A program made the position numbers and the translations under genes. Positions 49,656-58,186 of a stretch of 64,000 bases of DNA are shown here, one piece after another. The stretch is from a virus. The stretch is taken from the IMG/VR virus record IMGVR_UViG_3300032296_003307, positions 124,001-188,000 of that record; one strand, given 5' to 3'. The notes beneath the pieces are model-generated. The model ran no database searches, was not told where the DNA came from, and saw nothing but the letters and a program-made list of their open reading frames with translations. How positions within the stretch are numbered: the stretch's first letter is position 1; each line of letters opens with the position of its first letter.

Positions 49656-49710
49656 AACAGATAAATATCACCAAATCACATAAAAAGTTTTTTAGATAAT
49701 ATTTATGGGT

Positions 49711-50004
49711 ATGATAGGTAACATTAAAAAGTTCTCATTTGCTGAGATGACATCAAATAACAACGGAAAAACATCCGTTACATCAACCTCAGGTGCTTAT
49801 ATAATTTTTATAGGTGGTTTAGGTTTTATTGCTGGTTGTGTGGATAAAATGTTTTTGGGAAACACAGTTGATATTATAAATCAATCTATAATGTTGGTTA
49901 CAATTGGTGCCGGTTTACTTGGTGTTAAAAATATCACTGGTAGTAGAAATCAAATGGCTGAAGCCAAAGCTGAACAAATTAAATCTGAAATTGAGCAAAA
50001 TTAA
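49711..50004 (+). CDS. Two-helix membrane protein, possible holin
   Basis: The protein has 97 residues from ATG 49711; the ATG at 49705 overlaps the TATTTAT (49700-49706). Two hydrophobic segments (GAYIIFIGGLGFIAGCVDKM and INQSIMLVTIGAGLLGV) are followed by a charged C-terminus (MAEAKAEQIKSEIEQN). Class II holin-like topology, and the endolysin lies 1.1 kb away. Holin role is inferred. Confidence 0.55.
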   Translation: MIGNIKKFSFAEMTSNNNGKTSVTSTSGAYIIFIGGLGFIAGCVDKMFLGNTVDIINQSIMLVTIGAGLLGVKNITGSRNQMAEAKAEQIKSEIEQN

Positions 50005-50027
50005 AATTTTTGCCGTATATTTGTAGT

Positions 50028-50213
50028 ATGTCTGATAAAATACAAAGAATATACGAAACTGAAAACTGTGTGTCTATTTGGACCTACGACCCAAAGGTAT
50101 CAAAGGTAAATCCAATCTCTGTAGAACATAAGTGGCGAAACATCAAAGAACTACTACCACCAAAAAAGAAGACCATGAAAGACATGGTACCGACAAAAAA
50201 GAAGAAAAAATAA
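50028..50213 (+). CDS. Small basic untagged protein
   Basis: The protein has 61 residues from ATG 50028, 4 nt after host-type TATATTTG (50016-50023). Ends in a Lys-rich tail (PPKKKTMKDMVPTKKKKK). Possibly nucleic-acid binding. Followed by a shared terminator. Confidence 0.6.
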   Translation: MSDKIQRIYETENCVSIWTYDPKVSKVNPISVEHKWRNIKELLPPKKKTMKDMVPTKKKKK

Positions 50214-50234
50214 AACCCCTTATTTAGGGGTTTT
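50212..50234. terminator. Bidirectional rho-independent terminator
   Basis: AAAACCCCT and AGGGGTTTT (50212-50220, 50226-50234) form a symmetric stem between convergent genes, with T-runs on both strands. It overlaps the stop codons. Confidence 0.8.
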
Positions 50235-50975
50235 ATTATTTAGGACATTTACCTCTTTGAAATCTACGTCAAGATTAATTCTCCAAGGTTCGTTTGTGAC
50301 ATTATATTCACCATCCAAAACGCTTCCATTAAAGAACTCAGTGTCTGCGTTATACGCCCAACCATAACCTTCGTGAATGTGACCTGAAAGGTGTAACATT
50401 GGTTTTACTTCCGCAATTCTTTTATACAAATCTTCACAACCTGCAAAATGTCTTTGATGAGGAATGTAATCACATTTGTACATCACGGGACCATGTGTAA
50501 TAACCACGTGTGTACCCATAGGAATCTTATTCCACTCTTCCATAATTTCATTACCTCTGTGTTTGTTGAAAACCCAATGTTCACCGTAAAACCATGGAGT
50601 TATTGGAGAACCCCAAAACTTAACTCCTTCGATTTCACAACCACTGTTTTCCAAATAAAACACATTGTCAGGTAAGTCACTCAAAAGGTCCATTAACCAA
50701 CCTTTTTTGATTGGAAAATAGTTCACACCCATTAGCGCTTTTTCTAATTTGTTCTCATTCAAAGGATGTTTCTCATCAAAACAAATATCGTGATTACCGG
50801 CAATAAAAATTTTGTATCTGTGTGGTTGACCCACAAACCATTTTACGAAATCTTCAACCCCACTCCGTTCACCCACGTTACTGATATCACCGCTGTGAAC
50901 CAAAACGTCACCATCAGGCACAATTATATTCCTGTGTAGCCCGTGTGTATCTGATATGTGTACAATATTCAACAT
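50220..50975 (-). CDS. Calcineurin-like metallophosphoesterase
   Basis: The protein has 251 residues. The metallophosphoesterase motifs are in order: DTHG (residues 9-12), GDVLVHSGDISN, IAGNHD, VVITHGP and LSGHIHEGYG, which supply the two-metal site. It is a close relative in layout of cytoplasmic MPPED/YfcE-type enzymes. Substrate unknown (phosphodiester, cyclic nucleotide or RNA end). Host-type TATCTTTG (minus, 50980-50987) is 4 nt from the ATG; untagged, so an early enzyme. Confidence 0.85.
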   Translation of the reverse strand: MLNIVHISDTHGLHRNIIVPDGDVLVHSGDISNVGERSGVEDFVKWFVGQPHRYKIFIAGNHDICFDEKHPLNENKLEKALMGVNYFPIKKGWLMDLLSDLPDNVFYLENSGCEIEGVKFWGSPITPWFYGEHWVFNKHRGNEIMEEWNKIPMGTHVVITHGPVMYKCDYIPHQRHFAGCEDLYKRIAEVKPMLHLSGHIHEGYGWAYNADTEFFNGSVLDGEYNVTNEPWRINLDVDFKEVNVLNNKTPK

Positions 50976-51011
50976 AATACAAAGATAATAAAATAAACTC
51001 TCATAAAAAAG

Positions 51012-51039
51012 AAAAGGTCGGAAAAAAATCCGACCTTCT
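51012..51039. terminator. Rho-independent terminator
   Basis: AAGGTCGGA (51014-51022) and TCCGACCTT (51029-51037). It lies 3' to the minus-strand endolysin gene. The stem repeats the GGTCGG core of the terminator at 61704-61727. Confidence 0.65.
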
Positions 51040-51124
51040 CAAAACAATATATATAAACACACCTCAATTAGGCGATGAATTATAAATATATCGAAAATTT
51101 AATTTTTTATGTCTCATAGGTATA

Positions 51125-51949
51125 TCAGCACAATAAACTATAATATTCCTTGAAATGTTTTTTTCTATCTTCTAATCCTATGGTTCCACCGTTAACACAT
51201 CTAGTTACAGAGATTACTGTATTATCATCAGCTCCCGCATCACATTTTGTTAAACAGTTTTTAAAAAAGAACCAACCTGCAGACATCAACGGGTATTTTG
51301 TTGAAACCAAATCGGGATTTGCTAAAATATCATCATCAACAAATTTATCAAACGCTGTGTAATTGTCTTTTCCGGTCAATTGGATATATCCTCTGCCACG
51401 GAATTTCCATCCTTCCTTAGTGTTCTCAGCACCATTTCCCATTCTTGCACCATATACCTTAGATGCGATTTTTTCAGGTTGTCTTGCGTACTGTTCCGCA
51501 AGAGTTCTATTTGGGAAATACCTTGGAAATATCTTCATTAATCCGTCAACATTATAATTTAAGTTTTCCGAAACCGCTTTAAAACCCGCTGATTCATGAC
51601 CACATTGTGCCAAAAAATGAGCCAACCTTAAAGGCGTGTTAATTTTGAACTTTTCCATAACGTCAGGAATTTGTAATAATACCGCATCAGGTATGTGACC
51701 TTTTAATTTTGATAAATCAATTGGACCTGAAACTACAGGTATTACCACGTCTTCTTTTACTACAGATTTTACCCCCATTTTTTCCAAAGTTTTAGGACCA
51801 GCAATGCCGTCGTCAGTAAGCCCATTTTTTTTCTGCCATTCTTTAAGTGCTTTTTCTGTATTGGGACCAAAATCACCATCAGCGGTTAAACCTAACACTT
51901 TCTGAAGTTGTTTAACTTCTTCTCCTTTTGAACCTTTTTTTAATAACAT
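51125..51949 (-). CDS. GH19 endolysin with N-terminal PG-binding domain
   Basis: The protein has 274 residues. Residues 1-60 are PG_binding_1 (GEEVKQLQKVLGLTADGDFG, TEKALKEWQKKNGL). The GH19 chitinase/lysozyme domain lies at about 85-270, with LAHFLAQCGHESAGFKAVSE (catalytic Glu about 119), ASKVYGARMGN and WKFRGRGYIQLTGKDNYTAF. It cleaves host peptidoglycan at lysis. TATTTAT (minus, 51963-51969) lies 13 nt upstream. No leader tag, in contrast to the muramidase at 29997. Confidence 0.92.
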   Translation of the reverse strand: MLLKKGSKGEEVKQLQKVLGLTADGDFGPNTEKALKEWQKKNGLTDDGIAGPKTLEKMGVKSVVKEDVVIPVVSGPIDLSKLKGHIPDAVLLQIPDVMEKFKINTPLRLAHFLAQCGHESAGFKAVSENLNYNVDGLMKIFPRYFPNRTLAEQYARQPEKIASKVYGARMGNGAENTKEGWKFRGRGYIQLTGKDNYTAFDKFVDDDILANPDLVSTKYPLMSAGWFFFKNCLTKCDAGADDNTVISVTRCVNGGTIGLEDRKKHFKEYYSLLC

Positions 51950-51969
51950 AACTTTTTTTCTTATAAATA

Positions 51970-52001
51970 TTTGTTATAACTTGTAATTCTTATTATCTTT
52001 G
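51970..52001 (+). promoter_or_regulatory. Host-type -33/-7 promoter (TTTG-N20-TATCTTTG)
   Basis: TTTG 51970-51973 and TATCTTTG 51994-52001 are 20 nt apart; the -7 box ends 6 nt before ATG 52008. It overlaps the divergent TATTTAT of the endolysin (51963-51969), so the two promoters compete for the same 40 bp. Confidence 0.65.
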
Positions 52002-52007
52002 TAATTG

Positions 52008-52475
52008 ATGAATCACATGGTATTATTTCCCCCCGAAACAAGTTTGGCACACGAATATGGTCGCAAATGGTTACCTGTGGACTTTGTTGTATTTGAAGGT
52101 AATTTGTATTTTTATTTAAAAAATCAAGAATGTTCACTTGGTTCGGTTTGTTATTTCCCTCAAAACAAAACAATAAGACCAAAACGATACATAGACCCAA
52201 AATTTGTCAATAGAATTGTTGCGTTCCCCGACGAGATTGGGTTTGTATTCAATCAAGGACCTCCCCACGACCACAATTACAATTACACAAATGGTGATTA
52301 TTTGGAGATTTTACATCCTGACACCATTGTAAAAATAATGGAAGGTAAATACTTGGTTCACATCGAGGTAGACCACTACTTCGAAACAGGTTTTGAAGGT
52401 CCGTTACCATATTCACCAATTTATTTTGACAACAAAATAGTTTTAAACCTAAAAGAAATAAAATCGTTCATATGA
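52008..52475 (+). CDS. Untagged hypothetical protein
   Basis: The protein has 155 residues. MNHMVLFPPETSLAHEYGRK, a beta-rich domain (VVFEGNLYFYLKNQECSLGS, PDTIVKIMEGKYLVHIEVDH). His-rich loop PPHDHNYNYTN. No family recognised. It overlaps the next start by 4 nt. Confidence 0.6.
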   Translation: MNHMVLFPPETSLAHEYGRKWLPVDFVVFEGNLYFYLKNQECSLGSVCYFPQNKTIRPKRYIDPKFVNRIVAFPDEIGFVFNQGPPHDHNYNYTNGDYLEILHPDTIVKIMEGKYLVHIEVDHYFETGFEGPLPYSPIYFDNKIVLNLKEIKSFI

Positions 52476-52612
52476 AAAATATATCATTTAAAAATGGTTC
52501 TTGGCTCAGGTCTGTTGTTCAGATTGCTTTAATAATTGGAATTGTTGCTCTTGCTATGGAAGGTAAAGAGGGTTGGGGTTGGTTAACTTTAGCATTAATT
52601 TTGTCATTGTAA
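52472..52612 (+). CDS. Tiny two-helix membrane protein
   Basis: 46 residues: MKNISFKNGSWLRSVVQIAL, then IIGIVALAMEGKEGWGWLTL. Two short hydrophobic helices. Translationally coupled to the upstream gene. The -33 box of the RNA ligase promoter lies inside its 3' end. Confidence 0.5.
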   Translation: MKNISFKNGSWLRSVVQIALIIGIVALAMEGKEGWGWLTLALILSL

Positions 52613-52630
52613 AAAAAATCATTATCTTTG
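52600..52630 (+). promoter_or_regulatory. Host-type -33/-7 promoter (TTTG-N19-TATCTTTG)
   Basis: TTTG 52600-52603 and TATCTTTG 52623-52630 are 19 nt apart; 4 nt to ATG 52635. The best-formed host promoter in the window. Confidence 0.75.
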
Positions 52631-52634
52631 TAAC

Positions 52635-53726
52635 ATGGAAAGGAAATTAGCGTCCATAAGGAAAATTACAGAACTTCGCCCTATTGAAGGTGCGGACAAA
52701 ATTGAACTTGCCGTTGTTGGTGGTTGGAATGTTGTTGTAGCAAAAGACGTTGGTCACAAAGTTGGTGACATGGTAGTTTATTGCGAAATTGACTCATTCT
52801 TACCTATCAAAGAAGAATTTGAATTCTTGAGAAAGAGTTCATACAAAAAAATGAGTGACCAAGAAGGGTTCAGATTGAAAACTATTAAATTAAGGGGTCA
52901 AGTATCACAAGGTTTAATTTTACCCATTAGCGTTTTGAATCAAGGTGAAGAAATGGTTGTTGGAACAAGTCAACAACCCTGGGGAGACCAACTTCAACTT
53001 GGACCATACGACAACGCTTTGGTAATCGAAGAAGGTGTTGATGTGACTAACTTGTTAGGAATAGTTAAATACGAGCCCCCAATTCCCGCAGAACTCGCTG
53101 GTAAAGTAAAAGGACAATTTCCTTCATTCCTTCACAAGACAGATGAAGAACGTGTTCAGAATCTTGTGACAGAATACGAAGGTTGGAGGTACCAATCTAA
53201 CCATAAGTTCTACGTGACCGAAAAACTTGATGGTTCTTCAGCAACGTTTTACTTTAGAAACGGTGAATTTGGTGTATGTTCTCGTAATTTGGAACTCTTG
53301 GAAACGCCAGGTAACACTTTTTGGAAAGTCGCACGTGAACTTTACCTTGAAGAAAAACTTGGTACGTTAGATGAAAACATTTGCCTACAAGGTGAATTGA
53401 TTGGCGAAGGGATTCAAGGTAATCCGTACAAAATCAAAGGTCAAACAGTTAAGTTCTTCAACGCTTTTGATATTGACAAACAACAAAGATTGTCTTTACC
53501 TGAGTTTTTGGGACTGATGACAAGGTTGACACTTGAACACGTACCAATCTTGGACAACCCTGATGGGTTTTTGTTACCCTTCACAGTTGAGGAGATGTTG
53601 GAATTTGCCGATGGTAAGTCAGTTTTGAATCAAAACACAGACAGAGAAGGTGTTGTTGTACGGTCATTTGACAATACCATCTCTTTCAAGGCAATTTCAA
53701 ACAAATTTTTGTTACAAGAAAAGTGA
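52635..53726 (+). CDS. RNA ligase, DRB0094 (Rnl5-like) family
   Basis: The protein has 363 residues. The N-terminal domain (about 1-150, MERKLASIRKITELRPIEGA) is the OB-like module of the Deinococcus DRB0094-type ligases. Nucleotidyltransferase motif I is TEKLDGSSATFY with Lys 197 as the adenylated residue. FGVCSRNLEL (III), CLQGELIGEGIQG (IIIa/IV) and REGVVVRSFDN / FKAISNKFL (IV/V) follow. It seals nicked RNA, probably repairing tRNAs cut by host anti-phage nucleases. Untagged, host promoter. Confidence 0.9.
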   Translation: MERKLASIRKITELRPIEGADKIELAVVGGWNVVVAKDVGHKVGDMVVYCEIDSFLPIKEEFEFLRKSSYKKMSDQEGFRLKTIKLRGQVSQGLILPISVLNQGEEMVVGTSQQPWGDQLQLGPYDNALVIEEGVDVTNLLGIVKYEPPIPAELAGKVKGQFPSFLHKTDEERVQNLVTEYEGWRYQSNHKFYVTEKLDGSSATFYFRNGEFGVCSRNLELLETPGNTFWKVARELYLEEKLGTLDENICLQGELIGEGIQGNPYKIKGQTVKFFNAFDIDKQQRLSLPEFLGLMTRLTLEHVPILDNPDGFLLPFTVEEMLEFADGKSVLNQNTDREGVVVRSFDNTISFKAISNKFLLQEK

Positions 53727-53747
53727 TGTTTATTTAAATGGTTTAGA

Positions 53748-53775
53748 AATGGGGGTTTTGACCCCCATTTTTATT
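53748..53775 (+). terminator. Rho-independent terminator
   Basis: AATGGGGG and CCCCCATT (53748-53755, 53762-53769) with T-run after the RNA ligase gene. Confidence 0.75.
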
Positions 53776-53798
53776 TATAACCGAGTATTTATGTTTAT

Positions 53799-54923
53799 AT
53801 GTGGGAATTATTGTCAGAAGTAAAAAAAATGAAAGGTATGATGGGTCTTCTAAAGGAAGATGATTCAGAATTGCCAAAGGACAGGTATATTAAAGACATA
53901 ATTAATATTCTACAATTTAATGGAATATACCAAGGGGTGGTAAAAAAAGTGTTTGAGGAGATAATCAAGCTTGGTGATACCCAAATTATTGATTTTGAAC
54001 TATTAGACAAAGGTCTAAAGAGAAATTTGTTAAAAAAAGGTAACAAAAAGAAAGCCATTGAGGATTATTTTCTCAGAGTGTATAACTCATTAAAGTTCAG
54101 AGAACGTGGTGGATACGGTGTTGAACCCGAATCAGAGGATTTTTCGTTTGAACCTGAAGAACCATCACTAATTCCAAAGAAAGTTTACAAAAAAGAACTA
54201 TATTACCTTCAGGTTGAGTTGTTAAAACTTGAAGAATGGTTAAAAAAGACAGGAAAGACCGTAATTATCGTGTTTGAGGGTCGTGATTCTGCAGGAAAAG
54301 GCTCAACAATCAAGAAATTCACCGAAAATATGGACCCAAGAGGGTTTAAGGTAATTGCCATGGGTGTTCCAACACCTGATGAACGTAAAAATTGGTGGGA
54401 CAGGTACAGAAAACAGATAGAACCAGGTAAAGTTAACCTATTTGACCGTTCTTGGTACAACCGAGGTCTTGTGGAACCTGTTATGGGGTACGGAAGTGAT
54501 GAAGAATACGAAGATTTCATGGAAAATGTGGAAGATTTTGAAAATTCTTTGGTTGAAAACGGTGATTACCTGTTTAAACTATGGTTTTCAATAGAAAAAG
54601 ACACGCAAGCCAAAAGATTTCAGATGAGACAACAATCTCCACTGAAATATTGGAAATATTCACCAAATGACGCTAGAATGCAAGACCTTTGGGACCGTTT
54701 TACCGAGTTTAAGGAGAGATTATTTGATAAAACATCAACCCTGAACCATCCATGGGTTATTATTGACTCTAATGACAAAAGAATATCAGGGTTAAACGCA
54801 ATTCGTTACATTTTGAAACAAATTCCTTATGAAAATAGAAATGAGGACATTTTAAATAAAGAATATCCTGAAGTTTTAACCGTTTTAAAACCAATAGATA
54901 AGAAAAACGACACCGATAATTAA
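53799..54923 (+). CDS. Tagged PPK2-family polyphosphate kinase
   Basis: The protein has 374 residues. Class D-type leader MWELLSEVKKMKGMMGLLKE (L-K-E). An extra helical domain follows (about 25-110), then the PPK2 core: IIVFEGRDSAGKGSTIKKFT (Walker A 159-170), MDPRGFKVIAMGVPTPDERK, VNLFDRSWYNRGLVEPVMGY (Walker B and lid) and LNHPWVIIDSNDKRISGLNA. It phosphorylates nucleotides from polyphosphate. TATTTAT (53786-53792) is 6 nt upstream. A packaged NTP-regenerating enzyme is inferred from the leader. The core assignment is solid. Confidence 0.88.
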   Translation: MWELLSEVKKMKGMMGLLKEDDSELPKDRYIKDIINILQFNGIYQGVVKKVFEEIIKLGDTQIIDFELLDKGLKRNLLKKGNKKKAIEDYFLRVYNSLKFRERGGYGVEPESEDFSFEPEEPSLIPKKVYKKELYYLQVELLKLEEWLKKTGKTVIIVFEGRDSAGKGSTIKKFTENMDPRGFKVIAMGVPTPDERKNWWDRYRKQIEPGKVNLFDRSWYNRGLVEPVMGYGSDEEYEDFMENVEDFENSLVENGDYLFKLWFSIEKDTQAKRFQMRQQSPLKYWKYSPNDARMQDLWDRFTEFKERLFDKTSTLNHPWVIIDSNDKRISGLNAIRYILKQIPYENRNEDILNKEYPEVLTVLKPIDKKNDTDN

Positions 54924-54945
54924 AATATCCAAGTATTTATAAAAT

Positions 54946-55560
54946 ATGAGACATTTGATAAGAAAAGCATTGGTTACTGAAGCAAATTCAGAAAAAATGA
55001 TATTAAAAGAAAATGCAGGTGCTAGTGAACACCTACAATACCACCTAAAAAACGATTTAACACTATCTGAGAACGTTTTCAGGATATATTCGGACGAATT
55101 CTTTAATCTAATCAATGAAGTTAGAAATCTATATGAATTAGGTCTCATACATTTGAATGAGGAAGACAAATGGATTGTTAAATCCGATATTGGAAAAACT
55201 GATTTATATGAAGGCGAAACAGTTTGGTTAGATATGCCGTTTGAGATTGAGGATGAAGACGATAATCTTTTTGAGGCAGAATATAGAGGTAGAAAAGTAA
55301 ACTTAAATTCACCTTTCAGAACACCGGGTGGTCCAAAAAAGTTTGGTGTATATGTTAAAACCCCGAGCGGAAATGTAAAAATTGTTAGATTTGGTGACCC
55401 AAACCTAAGGGTTAGAAATAATAATCCCGGTGCAAGAAAAAGTTTCAGAGCTCGTCACAAATGTGACCAAAAAACCGATAAGACAAAAGCGGGGTATTGG
55501 GCATGTAACGTTGCAAGATACCGAAAAAAGTTAGGTATTAAATCTTCATCTCCTTGGTAA
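54946..55560 (+). CDS. Tagged protein with phage-type C-terminal RARH domain
   Basis: The protein has 204 residues. MRHLIRKALVTEANSEK (leader, V-T-E). The acidic middle (FEIEDEDDNLFEAEYRGR) is followed by KFGVYVKTPSGNVKIVRFGD, then NNPGARKSFRARHKCDQKTD and KAGYWACNVARYRKKLG. The RARHKCD...YWAC block is common in structural or core proteins of large myophages in my experience; exact role unknown. TATTTAT (54934-54940) at 5 nt. Confidence 0.7.
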   Translation: MRHLIRKALVTEANSEKMILKENAGASEHLQYHLKNDLTLSENVFRIYSDEFFNLINEVRNLYELGLIHLNEEDKWIVKSDIGKTDLYEGETVWLDMPFEIEDEDDNLFEAEYRGRKVNLNSPFRTPGGPKKFGVYVKTPSGNVKIVRFGDPNLRVRNNNPGARKSFRARHKCDQKTDKTKAGYWACNVARYRKKLGIKSSSPW

Positions 55561-55578
55561 TTTTAATATAATTCCATT

Positions 55579-55848
55579 ATGGAATTTCCTTTCACCCAAG
55601 AAAAATACGATGGGTATGTAATTCGTGTTTTTTCCAAAGACGTAGAATCCGAAGAATTAAAATGGCATTATGATTTGGAAAATAGAAAAGTTACAATATT
55701 AGAGGGAGACGATTGGGAGTTTCAAATGGATAATCAATTACCACAAACACTAAAATCAGGTCAAACTTATACAATACCAAAGGGTGTTTATCACAGGGTA
55801 AAAAGAGGAACGACCGACCTTAAAGTTAAAATAGAAATTTATGAGTAA
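55579..55848 (+). CDS. Cupin-fold small protein
   Basis: The protein has 89 residues. LENRKVTILEGDDWEFQMDN, LKSGQTYTIPKGVYHRVKRG is a single small beta-barrel: the second cupin motif has a Pro-Lys-Gly and one His. Metal ligands appear incomplete. Untagged. It overlaps the next gene by 8 nt. Confidence 0.65.
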   Translation: MEFPFTQEKYDGYVIRVFSKDVESEELKWHYDLENRKVTILEGDDWEFQMDNQLPQTLKSGQTYTIPKGVYHRVKRGTTDLKVKIEIYE

Positions 55849-56467
55849 TAAATTAAACGAAAATATACCACACTTCAAAGCAAAGATTAAAAAATCTTAT
55901 TTCACCAAAAACGAGGAAGACTCAAAAGAATATTATGATGTGATTTGTTTTGGAATACAATCAATTGCGGGAAAAATATTGACGTTTCACATCATGACCG
56001 ATAACGGAATGATGAGAAGTCGTGTACCATTATCTGAAATATACATTAAAGAACCTGAAAAAGATATTCCATTTCATTACAAACAATTATGGGATTGTTT
56101 TTCAGAAAATGTGTCAGTAATTGAATATAACTTTTTAGGTTATCACAGAGCTCAGATTGTTCTTAGGGATGGTTCTAAAGTTTGGGGTGAATATATGTTC
56201 ACTGTTGATTGGTTTGGTAATCCATATAGTGATGAACCAACAGATTACAAATGTGGTCACGTTTTTGCGTCAGACGACGGTTATTTACTCTGTATGCCAA
56301 ACAACAGAATATATTGGAAAGATTCTAATTGGGTTACAAAAAAATTACCTGAAGATTTAAAACAATTTAAAGTTGATTCTGAACTACCTTCGGTTGAAAA
56401 TATTAGTGACAGATGGGTAAGTGAGGATACCGATAGTTTTTATTACGATATTATTAAGGAACAATAA
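55841..56467 (+). CDS. Untagged hypothetical protein
   Basis: The protein has 208 residues. Beta-rich with aromatic loops (YEYDVICF-type strand, VWGEYMFTVDWFGNPYSDEP, FASDDGYLLCMPNNRIYWKD). Co-transcribed with the cupin gene, and converges on the secreted nuclease with a 14-nt overlap. No family recognised. Confidence 0.6.
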   Translation: MSNKLNENIPHFKAKIKKSYFTKNEEDSKEYYDVICFGIQSIAGKILTFHIMTDNGMMRSRVPLSEIYIKEPEKDIPFHYKQLWDCFSENVSVIEYNFLGYHRAQIVLRDGSKVWGEYMFTVDWFGNPYSDEPTDYKCGHVFASDDGYLLCMPNNRIYWKDSNWVTKKLPEDLKQFKVDSELPSVENISDRWVSEDTDSFYYDIIKEQ

Positions 56468-57032
56468 ACTTCTTGTAGTCAGGAGTTATTGGTCTTTCAT
56501 TTCTAAAGTAATATTTTGTGGTTGTCTTACCTGTTGTGATAATTTTATAGAACCCGACAGGTACTGTCGCTCCTGTTTGTAATTTCACACTTTTTTTATC
56601 AAATACCAAGATTATTTTAACCTTAACGGTACCTGTCTTAGCCAATTGCCTTTCTTGTTCTTCTAATAATCTCCAAACACCCCTATTTAAGTATTGATTC
56701 TGTAGACAACAGTTTAAATAACTAAATGTTGATAACAACATTGGTTTGTCACAATTAAAATCTGCGGCAGGTGCCAAGTGACCTTTATCGTAGACGTTAT
56801 TTTGGTAATCGGCGTGATTTGAAGTGTGAATTGAGTCGACTGTAAAAAAATCCATACCGTCTCTTTTTGCCGTCCCGTTAGGACAAAGAACGGTATACTC
56901 CAACCATAAAGGTTGTTCTAAGACTTCAGAGTACATTCCTCTGAATATGGGGGATTGGAAATAAACCGAATCTCTTTTTTGTGCAAAAATAATGGTTGGT
57001 AGTAAAAATAGTATAAAAATTATTTTTTTCAT
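56454..57032 (-). CDS. Secreted DNA/RNA non-specific endonuclease (NUC1-like)
   Basis: The protein has 192 residues. ATG 57032 gives a signal peptide (MKKIIFILFLLPTIIFAQ, cleavage after FAQ as is common in Bacteroidota). The beta-beta-alpha-metal nuclease motif is YDKGHLAPAADF (His 85 as general base; DKGH for DRGH), with a downstream NQYLNRGVW supplying the metal-binding Asn. Preceded by TATTTAT (minus, 57037-57043) at 4 nt, so probably late. An exported nuclease could degrade extracellular or periplasmic DNA. Confidence 0.88.
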   Translation of the reverse strand: MKKIIFILFLLPTIIFAQKRDSVYFQSPIFRGMYSEVLEQPLWLEYTVLCPNGTAKRDGMDFFTVDSIHTSNHADYQNNVYDKGHLAPAADFNCDKPMLLSTFSYLNCCLQNQYLNRGVWRLLEEQERQLAKTGTVKVKIILVFDKKSVKLQTGATVPVGFYKIITTGKTTTKYYFRNERPITPDYKKFIVP

Positions 57033-57061
57033 ACCGATAAATACTACCAACCATACTATAA

Positions 57062-58159
57062 TTAACCTCTATTTTCTATTTCCCTATATGGTCTATTGTC
57101 CATGTGGTTACTGTACACCATCTGACGAATTTCATGAGCAATTTCGGTGTTTAGTTCTTGTCTGATAGGTGCAAACATTTCGTATTCTGCGTCACTTTCA
57201 CTCTCAGTAATCATATCCTCAGCCAAATCATACATTTCTTCTTCGGTCTCCTCAATATCACGAAGTGGTCGTAACTCCGCAAAATCTAAAGACCTAAGAG
57301 CGTCTTGAATTTTTTCAATCGAACTAACACTTTCTGTTCTAGATTTATTCCACATTTTGGGATTCAATTGCTCATTGGTAGAACTGTTATCTTTAATTAA
57401 ATTTCTAAGCAAATCCAAAACAGATTGGTCAAGTGGTGTCATCATAGAGTCTATTCGGTCATCTCTTTCGTTCCAAAAAGAAATTTCATAATTATCGTTT
57501 TGTGGTGAGCGACCTTCAAACAATGCGGTTTTTTGACCGGTTTCCTTGTTCAAAATATAAACCAATTTACCGTTTTGAGTGTATCTGAAAAAATGATTTG
57601 GACTATCACTTGATGTTGTACACCATCTGGTTTGAGCGCCATATTTACATGATGCCTCATAAGTTATTGGACGAACAACCAACCAAGTGTCATTATTCAT
57701 CAATACGTCAACTTGTTTTTCCAATTCTTTGTTGAGTTCAGATATACTGGCTTTGGAATTTAACTTTCTAAGGGAGTCCATTGTTTCAATTTTGTTTACG
57801 TCAACATCATGAAATTTATTGTTCATATGTCGTTGTATAAAAGCATTAATTTCATTGTAATCGTCCCTTCCCATCGATATCATGTCAAAAAGCCTAATTA
57901 CCACCAGCTTAGTTTCAAAATCCATAGATTCAATAACGGTTTCATCTGAGATAAATCTATGCACATTTTCGGTTACATAACTTAACTCATTATTCATCTC
58001 GTATCTATGTTTTTCTTCATCCATTCTTTTTGAAATCAGATTAAGAATCATTTTTACATATTTTTTAGAACTTGATGGGTCCATAAGAACCACGGCGTCA
58101 AACAATGACATTTTAAACCATTCAGGTGAATTTTCTTTGATTGTCTTTAATCTTCCCAT
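57062..58159 (-). CDS. Phage protein with CKYGAQTRWCT motif
   Basis: The protein has 365 residues from ATG 58159 (MGRLKTIKENSPEWFKMSLF). The N-terminal half is helical. The central block (YEASCKYGAQTRWCTTSSDS, FFRYTQNGKLVYILNKETGQ) is a motif I recognise from uncharacterised proteins of T4-like and jumbo phages. An acidic C-terminus follows (EETEEEMYDLAEDMITESES). Function unknown. Confidence 0.7.
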   Translation of the reverse strand: MGRLKTIKENSPEWFKMSLFDAVVLMDPSSSKKYVKMILNLISKRMDEEKHRYEMNNELSYVTENVHRFISDETVIESMDFETKLVVIRLFDMISMGRDDYNEINAFIQRHMNNKFHDVDVNKIETMDSLRKLNSKASISELNKELEKQVDVLMNNDTWLVVRPITYEASCKYGAQTRWCTTSSDSPNHFFRYTQNGKLVYILNKETGQKTALFEGRSPQNDNYEISFWNERDDRIDSMMTPLDQSVLDLLRNLIKDNSSTNEQLNPKMWNKSRTESVSSIEKIQDALRSLDFAELRPLRDIEETEEEMYDLAEDMITESESDAEYEMFAPIRQELNTEIAHEIRQMVYSNHMDNRPYREIENRG

Positions 58160-58186
58160 AGTGATGAAAGTATAAAAAACAAAAAA

